Origin: Flabesymbios commensalis
Lineage: Eukaryota; Annelida; Polychaeta; Terebellida; Flabelligeridae
Reading direction: 5' to 3'
Assembly (NCBI GenBank): GCA_964017125.1
Contig: OZ024914.1
Location: 15,913,508-15,977,507 of the forward strand
Length of the DNA: 64,000 nt
The translations under genes were made by a program, and so were the position numbers. This document shows positions 1 to 11,700 of the stretch, in pieces. The first letter of the stretch is position 1; each line of letters starts with the position of its first letter. Under the pieces are notes generated by a model. The model did not search any database. It was not told where the DNA came from and was given only the letters and a program-made list of their open reading frames with translations.

Positions 1-1009
1 TATTTCGACATAAAAAAAATCAAATTTGTAAACTCATTTGTTTTGTAACGACAGTACGCATAACCTTAATAATACACCATATTAACATCCAAATATGCAT
101 TATATATCCTTATTTCAAGAAAACAACTTTAAAAAATATATTTTTAATTGTTATATAATTATAGGTCTTGTTGCCAGGTACGAGATAAAACTTCACTGTC
201 TTAACAGTCACCATGTCATATGCAGCATGTTTGTATCGTCACATATATCGTCAACACCTCTGTCCAGGGGGGGGGGGGGGGCTCAAGACGTGATCATTCT
301 TATAAAAACACAACGTTCTCATTGAATGAGATTAACTGTGAACTGTTGTCGTCCACTTTAGCAACATTTTTTTCGCGGATTAATATTCAATAATAATTTG
401 TTTAGATGAGTGCCAAGTTTATTTCAAGAACTCCGGTCTTGTAACAATAATCGGCTAAATGGGGACGGGTGTTACAGGGTTGATTATTATAATGTGGCTT
501 GAAAGAGTCATCTTTTCTTATCATTTAAGGTGTCAGATTAGGTGACATAATTCCTTTTTAAAGGAGTGCACTTAGTTTTCGAAAACAAGTGCATGTACTT
601 ATATTCGAACATACATCAATTTTACAACATCCCCAAAACATGCGAATTTCACTTATAAGTGCATGCACGTTTATGCACGGTGATACGGTATTATAATCGA
701 TTTTTTTTAACGTAAAACAAAATTAAAATATCGCAAGATCTACATTATCTAAAATCTATTGTGAACCTATATGTTTTACGCGATAAAAAGTTATCATATT
801 TCGTCGTAATTTAAGATATGTAGACAATCTAGTGTTCTATTAACATGATTAAAGGAAAATTATTATAAGCATGTGAAGTAGATAAGAGGTATAGGCTACC
901 AGATACGGAATGCCGATGTTTGAAATATTGTATAACCTGATAACAGTTTGCTACTTAGATTTTAATCATGTTGATAGGACCAAACCAGTACTGTTTTGTT
1001 ATTTGTTAG
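1..1009. other. Left edge, intron 1 of GH3 copy 1 (presumed)
   Basis: No coding exon was found. There is a G-run at 267-280 and one copy of the 'AAGTGCATGCAC' repeat (family D, about 550-690). By analogy with copy 2 this is probably intron 1 with exon 1 lying further left. Confidence 0.5.
550..690 (+). repeat. Family D repeat, copy 1
   Basis: Contains CTTATATTCGAAC, CACTTATAAGTGCATGCACG and ends near TTTATGCACGGTGATAC. Related copies lie at 37015-37165 and 54515-54640 with the same ATAAGTGCATGCA core and a GCGGGGATA end. It looks like a short interspersed element of unknown class. Confidence 0.5.
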
Positions 1010-4000
1010 TCCTGACCTCTTGTTTTCTATGGCGGAGGCCATTTCCCTGGAGGTCCGAGCTCACTGGAATACAGTCCGGCGTGATACAGAGTCCAATGTG
1101 GCTCTGGGTGTGAGCTGCTTCAGCCCTGTCATTAACATCATGCGACACCCTCTGTGGGGCCGAAATCAGGTGGGTGCTACCCTTTAAGCCCTCACGATGC
1201 ATTAAAGCATCATTTTACATCCCTCAAAACAGACTTAATTTTCCTACAACTAGGTGTTTTTGAATGAAAAGTTCCATGAAACTGGTTTACTAATACATGC
1301 TTATTTTCTTTAATTTTTCACCCATATCAAATCATCTTTATCCACTATAAGTCGAGAATTGCGACAGCAATTCGCGGCTTGTAGTGGATGAAGATGACAA
1401 TGGTAAATTCGGGCTTGAAAGGCTCAACCCTTTAACCACCAAGTTATTCTATTGGAATGTTTAACCACTTAAAGTTGTGTCTCCCTGACGGGATCCACAA
1501 ATTCAAATGGGTAAAAATTATTCAGATTTGACAAAATGGAGGTGAGCGATTTAAAAATCTTGTTGATTGATGTCACTTTTAAAAAGCTGTATTTAATGTG
1601 CTAATAATACATGTAAAATACAAATTTTATCGGGACCGGCTGTTAAAGGGTTAAATACATGTAGCCTATCTCGTAGACATAGGTAGGGTTTTTTTATCAT
1701 CATTACATCACAGAAAACTATTGCCAGACGTTTTATCAAATAAATTTCACATTTATCTCGCGAATTTTTGTTTTGTATAAGCTAAACTATTATTTAGTAA
1801 TTTTTTTAACCTCTGTACTGCTAAAGCTAAAATATACGTATCATGTTTATAAGCAAGTTTCAAATCAAATGAAATATTTTCATTCAAATTTATAGAATAA
1901 TAATTATGTTGGATGATCAAGTTATCAAATGTTTATTTTAAGGAGATTTTTTCATTAAGTATTTTCTCATACGTAGCTTTTTTTGTCATTTGAAGATGGA
2001 AATTGTGTTAGCAATTCCGTCTTTTAATTAACATGACAAATGAAAAATAGAAACAAATAATTCAGCAACACATGGCTTAAACAAGGAAATCTGTTGTTTG
2101 ATGTTTCGTATCCAATAATTGTTTAGTAATCATGACAATACACTAATAACAATAATGACAATAGAGTGCTAATTGTTTATCTCAATATCTATATAACATT
2201 ATTTTACTCAACCATGTTAAATACCATGCATGGAAAAATAAAACCATAATAATTTATAACCATGAACTTGCCGTTTGTCATGTTTATGAGTCCGGGCCTG
2301 AGTGCTCATTTATATATGATTTAATAAATTTATAGGAGACTTATGGGGAATGTCCTTATCTGAGTGGAACTCTAGTACAGAGCTTTGTACGAGGTTTACA
2401 AGGGAACAACTCACGTTATGTGCGAGTTAACGCTGGATGTAAGCACTTTGATGTCCATGGTGGACCTGAGGATATACCTGAATCCAGGTTCTCATTTGAT
2501 TCAAAAGTAGGTCAGCTATTTATCAACATGTATCATGTACATTTATTATATTTATCAGTTTTAATGTAGTCCGTTTGGTGGATTTAATTTCTATAATTAT
2601 TGTTATTATTTTTTAATCATTTCATTATGCAATAATAATATGCAATTTATTTTTATATGTTTCGATGTAAACATATTCCAGGTGACTCTGCTGTTTTAAG
2701 ACACGTATCAATGAAATGAATATTACTGTCGTAATTGCATATAGATTTGTCTGTGCAAATGGGTGCTGTAGTTTTTAGGTCTTGCATAAATTGCAGACGT
2801 ACAGATACATTTTGAATTACTAGTAGCTGTTTAGCTGATCCCAGTTATATTCGCGTTTAATCATTTTGTGATCATCTTCAATAAAGGTTCTTGGTTGTGA
2901 AGTCAGTGGCAATGTAAATATGGTAAATGTTTGGTCTCAAATTAAACAAACATGATCAATTTTCACTCACTTGGAGCTTTGTGTGTGTCGCGGAAGCGAG
3001 ACAAAACTTGAAGTGGCTAATAATATGTATTGTTCAAGTTGGCATTCAACGTGTTCAAAGGGGAATAATATATTTACTTGTCCTGCAAATTAGATTTCTA
3101 CGTTAAAAAATTATACCTTACTAACTTGTCGATTGCGTTGTAATTTGTCAATTCAGGTGTCAGTTAGGGATTGGAGAATGACATTTCTTCCGCAGTTCAA
3201 GATGTGTGTCGAAGCTGGAACGTACAATCTGATGTGTAGCTACAATAGGTATTTTTCCTCGCACTTCATTACCTTCACAACAATACATTCAATCAATGTT
3301 GGTTACGCTACCCCTCATTAGAGCAATATCTGGCAAATGGATGTGTTTGCTGTAGGCATACCCTGATCAACCGATTGATTTATAATTTTGACTCACTCAA
3401 GGTAGATGTTGTTTTGCTTGCGAAAAATGGGTGGAAATTATTTCTCATCTTTGTTTTGTCACAGAGCCATAAGATAGATATTTAAAATGGCCCCTGACGG
3501 GCTGCCAATTTTTCTGAGTTCTCCCATTTTATCGGAAACATTGCATGATTGGTAGAGTATTTATCTATATTATATTATTTGTTTCACAACGGCGCCGGAC
3601 CATTATTAAGCCATCATTGAGTCAAAGTCTCGTGTTTGTTGTGAATTTCCACCCTTGTTTCAGTATAAATGGTGTACCTGCCTGTGCCAACACCCAGCTC
3701 CTGACCACGATCGCCAGGAAGGAATGGGGGTTCACTGGCTATGTCGTCAGTGATGATCTGGCCATCCCCATGATACAAGCCGGACATAACTACACAAACA
3801 CCACCATACAGACCGCCATAGCGGCCATCAGGGCCGGCTGTAACATGGAACTAGGCAGCAAGGTCTACATGTCCCAGCTGGATGCTGTCAAACAGGGTGA
3901 GATGAATTATTCTGGACTCACTGGACACCTTTTCAGTGCGAGGGCGGACATAATCATACACGTCTGCAAATACTTTATTCTTTAATAATCATGATAATAT

Positions 4001-7000
4001 CACTTCAACATGTTCGAAAACAACTTTAAATGCTGCAAAATGTTTCCAGCACTCGAAGCGTGATCATTAAACAAGTGAAAATACCACTCATGTCCGTTTT
4101 TCAAATGTTTTTCAATTTAGATTTGCAATGTTTATGAAATAGGTAATCATCAAAAACCTGGAGATTGGTGTATACGTAGTAGAGAGTCAAAAACGTCATG
4201 ACTTGTTTGAAAAAGTAAACAATTTAGCGACGGAATGAAAATGATACAACACGCATTCTTTATGTCGCGAATATACTTTAAAAGTGGAAACTATTCACAC
4301 AGTGAGGAAATGGATGTTAAAATGAAATGTGATATCCCAAACAAGTCTTTTCTCCTTTATTGTCATAGTAGCCTATATAGCGAAACTCCTGAATTCGTGC
4401 TGTAACAGTAGAACTATTTCTATAAGCATTTGATGAAGGCAATGTACATCTGACACCCGTTGAATTAACCCTTTTTAGCACGGGGATCAACTTTAGACAT
4501 CCACTTTAGACATCAGAATCTGACGTCTAAAGTCGATCCCCGCGCTGACAGAGTACAAGATTTATAATGGCCGTAGACGGATAACATAGGTTTTTAAGTG
4601 AAGCGGAAAGGACTAGCTGAGACATCTAAGATAATTTCTAATTGAAGAATACCCTTTGATCTCCATGGTTTACATAGGAATACTTCATCACCGTAGGGGT
4701 TAACAGCAACAGAAATCAAGGGGTTACTTCCCAGCAAACATTTGACGTTGGTTTTATGTTGAATTAATGTTGGGCTAGCGATGTAGACAATGGTGCAACA
4801 TTAAACTGACATTGTTTACTTCCTGTGGTTACATTCGACTACACCAGAAACGTGTTAATGCAATTACTTCTTTTGACGACAAATTATATTTGTTTATAAA
4901 ATATTTCTGTGATATCTTCTTTGTGTTTTTTTTCAGGTCTGTTATCTGAAAGTGAAGTTCGGGAGAACATTAAGCCGATGTTTTACACACGCCTGAGACT
5001 CGGGGAATTTGATCCTGAGCAGATGGTGCCTTATAACAAGATTAACATGTCTGTCGTGCAGAGCCAGGCCCACAGGGAGCTAGCCATTAACGCGGCTACC
5101 ATGTCATTTGTGCTGCTGAAAAACAGCAGGAATACACTGCCCATCAAAAAGAAGATACAAAGACTGGCTGTGAGTGGTGATCAATTAAAATAACCAACTC
5201 TGTTTACAAATAATTATAAGAAATAATATATATAATAATGATGAATACTGTGTGTCTAGATGACAATAATTTAAATTTGAAACCCAACTTGGGACGTTTG
5301 ATGTCTACTATGTTATACATGTTATAAGCCAGAATTATCCTGCTGTGCTTGGTTTTCGTTAATAATGTTTCCGTCAGTTATCAACCTATATTCATTATAC
5401 AGATCTGTGATCTGTATTAATTGAGGTAATAAATATCGCGCCCATGGGATTTAAGCCTTTTAGATGACAAGGCTACATTATAAGGTTGGTTTAAATACTC
5501 AAGGGGGTTATTTCCATTACATTAGAATAATTTAATTATACTGCACTGTGGAATTCCGTTTCCAATTATAGGTAACTAACGTTTGAAATGTCAACTATAT
5601 ATGAAACAAACCTTTGTAAAATAATAATTTCCAGCTTTAAAGGGCCTACCAAGTCCAACTAACAAAATAGTTTTGCCGATGTCGTTTAAATGTTGGTCCA
5701 CCGTCTACGACGCTGGTCCAACATAAAAACGACATTGAGTCCACACCTTATGTTTGTTGAGGAATCGTGACAGCCCACATACTTTAATGCACTAGCAGCA
5801 GGCAAGTTTAAACTTTTTGATAACCATAAGCGGCTTAACATGTTTAATTATGATCATGATAATAGTACTTGCAAAATGCCACTATTAGACAAAAGACTAG
5901 TAGTGTTTCCAACTCTTTAGCTATTTACACACACAGATACATAGACGCGAAGCCCTATGCCCCGATCTAGTGGTAGAACATCAACATACAAATTAAAAAA
6001 AACAACTGAATTACACTTGTTTTAAGAGGTCATATTATGTTCCAGGTTGTAGGGCCGATGGCAAACAACACGGAACAAATATTTGGAAACTACGCCTCTA
6101 ACGTTGTGCCGCAGTTCACCAAGACACCGTACCAGGGGCTGCAGCAATTGGCGGATATCACAACATATGCTTCCGGATGTGACGACACCAAATGTGCACA
6201 TTATAACGCTGATTACGTCATAGATGCCGTGCAAGCGTCTGACGTCACAGTGGTGTGCCTGGGAACAGGTCAGGCCGTGGAGACTGAAAGTCACGATAGA
6301 AAGTACCTGGATTTACCCGGCAAACAGCTCCAGTTACTGAAAGATGTCGTCCAAATAAGTATGTCATAGGCCTAATGGTTTCCTAATCTACTTTCATCAA
6401 CGAGATGTCAGGGGCCCATGTATCCCACTAAAAATCTTGAAATTAAGATTATCTTATCTTTTTCTCATTAAGATAAATCTCAGCTTTTCTAATAGAAATA
6501 AGAGAAAGTTAGGATTATCTTAATTTCAAGATTCTTATTCGGCTGCCCCCAGATCCTAAACCTTTATACATGATTTATTTGTATGTTCTCTCCAAATAAG
6601 TATGTGATAATTGATCATGATTGTCCAACTGACTCGATGGGATGTTTACATCCACGATATACATAATAATGATAAATAACGTTAGTCTTCACCTAGCAAA
6701 CAGAAGACATTGCTCAATGTATGTTTAATTTAAAACAGCGTCACAGACTGGAACATGGGCCCGGTTTCACAAACTGGTTATTAAGTCGCCCTGGTATTAA
6801 GCCAGTGACTGTTTGAAATTTGATCACGTTTTTATATTAGGGATAACATTTTGACTTAAGTCTTTTAGTTGAACCGGGCCGCAGGGTCATGTTCTAAGAT
6901 GATCCTAAAAATTAAGATGATAGTTAGTTAACCCATCTTAAAAAAGTACATTCATGTAGTGATTTACCAGGGTAGCTCAGTACATAATTTTTAATATCGT

Positions 7001-8685
7001 CCCAGAACACAGATCATGCATATATGATTTATATTTGTATATTTCCAAATAATATATTATGTGAATTTTTTTCCGAATAGAATAAACGTGTAATCTACAT
7101 AGAAAACGAAAAGAGACTGATAACATTAGCCCGTGCAACCCACCTATATTATGCATATGCAGATATGTATACCTAGTCTTTTAAATCTTAATTGTTATTT
7201 TTTAACATAGATAATTTTTCATGACCCTTGATATATTTAAGGTACTGTTGATAAAATATTTCAGCCACAGGACGTCCAATCATCTTGCTGATGTTTAACG
7301 CTGGGCCCCTTGACGTGACGTGGGCCAAGTTAAGCCTTGATGTTGACGTGATCATGGCATGTTTCTTCCCCGCTCAGTCTACAGGAGATGCTCTGTACCG
7401 CAGCTTGACAGCAGCTGATGCTCAGTCTGTACCAGCAGCACGTCTACCAGCCACATGGCCAGCCAACCTAGAACAGGTAGGCCCTACATATTCAAATATT
7501 TTAAATTTATTTTGTATTAACATTTCGTTTGATAAAAAAACAAGATTTAGTTTTATGAAGACACTCGTTGTGTGTCAAAATCCTCATGATCTTTAACCCA
7601 TACACCCTGGAGATCGACTTTAGACGCCAGAATCTGACGTCTGTAGACGTCAGATTCTGACGTCTAAAGTCGATCCCGCAAATAAAATATACATAATCAT
7701 AATGGCCGTAGACCTATAACATAGGTATTCAAATAAAACGGAAAGAGCTGACATCTGTGATGATTTCAAATTGAAAAAAAACATTTGATTTCCAAGTTTG
7801 ATACACAAATATTTTGGCGTTGTAAGGATTAAACTAGTTGATATTCCTTGTATCATATATCTCTTTCACATGTTCAGGCAGCCAACAGGTGCCCGACCCT
7901 CTCATACCGTCGTTGGCAATTCTCGTGAAGCTAACGAACTTTTAACAAACAACAAAACAACGTTGCTAAAAATGGATCCAAGCCAAGACATTATGGTTTT
8001 GGTATATTTCTTTCTAAAGTTTAATGTGAATTGTATCCGAAGCCCGTCAACAGATAAAAATAATTAAATACAATAATTTTCGCCTGTTACATGCACCGTA
8101 GGCTCTTTGGCGTTTTTTTGCTACATAAACTTTATTTAAAAATGTTTTACATTTAGTTTAATATAGGGCCATGGCCAAACAACATGTCAAACGTACTTTT
8201 TTTACAATAGAGGTCTTACAAGATGACAATTTCAACATAATTGCTCATTATGATTTTCTAGATTCCGCCGATGGAGGACTACTCTATGGCAGGTCGTACA
8301 TACCGCTATTACCAGGGCAGCCCACTTTACCCGTTTGGTTATGGTTTGTCTTACAGTCAATTCAAGTACAGAGGGCTTACCGTATCACCGTCTGTTGTCA
8401 GTCCTAATCACCAGGTGGCCATCTCTGTAACAGTCATCAACCTTGGTCCTTACCAGGCGGACGAGGTGAGTGCTGTATGATGATGTATGTTATACTGAAA
8501 TACCCCAGCTAACACAGGACGTTGTCCCAATTGTTGATTTAATGTTTGAACAGCGTTGCTGGACCAAAAAATCAACTACATTTACATTCATTTATTCATT
8601 CTCATTCATTCATTCATTCATTCATTCATTCATTCATTCATTCATTCATTCATTCATTCATTTATTCATTCATTCATTCATTCAT

Positions 8686-8736
<51 letters not shown>

Positions 8737-11700
8737 TTCGTTTATTCGTTTATTCGTTTATTCGTTTATTCGTTTATTCGTTTATTCGTTTATTCGTTTA
8801 TTCGTTCATTCGTTCATTCATTCATTCATTCATTCATTCATTCATTCATTCATTCATTCATTCATCTATTCATTCATTCATTCATACATTCATTCATTCA
8901 TTCATTCATTCATTCATTCTTTCATTCATTCATTCATTCATTCATTCTTTTATTTATTCAATTATTTATTTAACCCTTATTCTGGTGATCACGACTATTG
9001 TCGTTTTTAATCTGTTTTATTAGTCGACCAAATAAATGTCATTATGAATGAAATGTGTGTCTAAACAGCAAGATTTGTAAACATATGTCTTCAAATTAAA
9101 CAAATATGAGTAATTTTCAGCCACTTGAAGTTGTGGGTCGCGGTAGCGAGACACAACTTCAAGCGGCTGAACATTTAAATAAAATAACTCTGCGGGATAA
9201 AGGTCAATGTATGTATTCACATAATGTTTTGTCTTTACACAGGTTATTCAGGTTTATATGTCGTGGCTGAATCACACAGATATAGCCCCTCATCTACAGC
9301 TAGTAGGTTATAAAAGAATAAATCTACAGGTGCAAAAAATGATAAAAGTCGACTTTGTCATCACACCTGACCAGATGGCGCTATGGCTAGACGAAAAACA
9401 CGGGTTCAAGGTTCTCCCAGGTTTGTATGATAGGCTATATACAGATACAGTAGTATCACACCGGTGTAGGATCCACGTGAGACATCCCAGTCGACGTTGG
9501 TCCAACATTGCACGAATGTTATGCAAATGTTTTGTGTTTACTGGGATGTCCGCTTTTACATTAATCATGTTAAAAGGCCAACCATCATAAATTGACATTA
9601 CAATTTTTACGAACCTCTCGATTATTTCAAAATATTTGCAGTATGCATACTGGCCCTGGGGGATTTGCCTGGTTCTTTTCTTTTTTGCGTTTTTCAGTTT
9701 CTTCAACAAAATCCAAGATGGCCGCCAAAATAAAAAAAATGGCTTACGCTAGAGCTTAGCTTGAACCGCTTCATCGATTTGTTTCATGTTTGGTTTAAAG
9801 GAAAGACCTTACCCTGGCCGTGAGCTGAAAAGCTTTTGGTGTGATTCTGATAATAAAAACTTTTTTTACATTTTAGTATTTTAGCGGATATTGCACATTT
9901 TGGCCATCATCAAAATTTGGTAATATAGCTATACACCCCTACTCGTTTTTTTTCTAAATATTTGCAGTCTGCATATTAGGCCCTAGAAAATTTGCCCTGT
10001 ACATTTTTTTCTGCGTTTTTCAGCTTTTTTAGCAAAATACAAGATGGCCATTACTATAAAACAAAATGTGAGTTTTCGGGTGAGGATGCACCTTGACATT
10101 TTTTAACTCTATCGAATTCGAAATGGCCGACAAATTACATCGATACGCCTGATATTAGGTAAACCGTGCTAGATAGCTAGACCATTACCATAAAACAAAA
10201 TATGAGTTTTCGGGTGAGGATGCACCTTGGAATTTTTTAACTATCGAATTCAAAATGGTCGACAATCGGCATTATTTACATCGATAGGCCTGATATTAGG
10301 TAAACCGTGCTAGATAGCTAGACCATTACTATAAAACAAAATGTGAGAGTTCAGGAGAGGATGCATTATGAAAAAATTCGACTTGATCAAATTCAAAATG
10401 ACCGTCTATCGGCCATTATTCACTTTCACATGGCCGATATTTGGTAAACCGTGCTAGAGATGGCTGGACCATTACTATAAAGCAAAATGTGTGGTTTCGA
10501 GGGAGAATGCACCCTGAAATTTTTTAACCATATTAAATTAAAAATGACCGTCAATCAGCCATTATTTACCTCGATTCGGCTGATATCGGGTAAACCGTGC
10601 CAGATAGGTAGACCATCACTGGAATACCGATTAGGATCATTAATTTCAATGAAGGTCTGCAATCTCCGACAGACTGTCTAGTACTTATCTTACTCTTAGA
10701 CGGAACCTCTTAGACATAGTTGTCTTGCGTCTTGGACTTTTGTAGTCTTGTTTATTTTTGCTATCATCAAAATTTGGTAATATAGCTGTACACCCCTGCT
10801 CGGATTATTTCTAAATATTTGCAGTATGCATATTGGCCCTAGGGAATTTGCCCGGTAATTTTTTTAGCGTTTTTCAGCTTCTTCAACAAAATCCAAGATG
10901 GCCGCCAAAATTCAATGTCACTCTCTAGAGCTTGCACTGCTTCATGGATTTGTTTCATGTTTGGTTCAAAGGAATAACCCTACCTCGGATGTGTGCTGAA
11001 TAGTTTTTTGTGTGATTATGATAATAACAACTTTTTTTTACTCTTTAGGATCTAGCTGATATTTCAGTTTTGCTCATTTTGGCTATTATTAAAATTTTAG
11101 ATTTTAGTGTGATTCTGACATCACATTTTCACATAGTTTACATTAAAATTTGGTGACAGTACTGTATTTCTCTATAATTCATGTACTATGTGGGGCGGGT
11201 GGAGACGCAACCTTTGCCCCTCAGGCAAATCTAGTTGTTTTTGTGCTCACTGATAACAGTTTTGCCCTACCTTTGACACTTGGACTACCAGATCATTTTG
11301 CAATAGCTTCATTCACCGTTGGTTGTGAGCAGGTGAAATGATATAGCAATTATCACCACCTCAAACAGAAGGGAAAATAAATTATAATATGTTATACCAG
11401 AGAAATTCATCATATTTTACATCACTGTGCTGTACGTGTTGCTAATGCAATTCCTACAACACTGTGATGGAAAATTACTAAATTCCCACATTAGAGTGAT
11501 GGATAATTTCCAAATTCCCACATCACAGTGATGGAAAACTACCAAATTCCCAGTAATCATGGTGATGGAGAATTATCAAATTCCCACATTAGAGTGATGG
11601 AAAATGATCAAATTCTCACATCACATTGATGAAAAATTACCAAATTTCCATATCACAGTGATGGAAAATTACCAAATTCCCACATTAGAGTGATGGAACA

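Noticed and set aside
8470-9023. Three overlapping open frames of about 155 codons rich in Ser/Phe/Ile/His
   Set aside because: They are readings of the ATTC/ATTT microsatellite in an intron; all frames are open for compositional reasons.
9308-9709. 133-codon minus-strand frame
   Set aside because: It is the antisense shadow of GH3 exon 10 plus intron sequence, with no domain signature.
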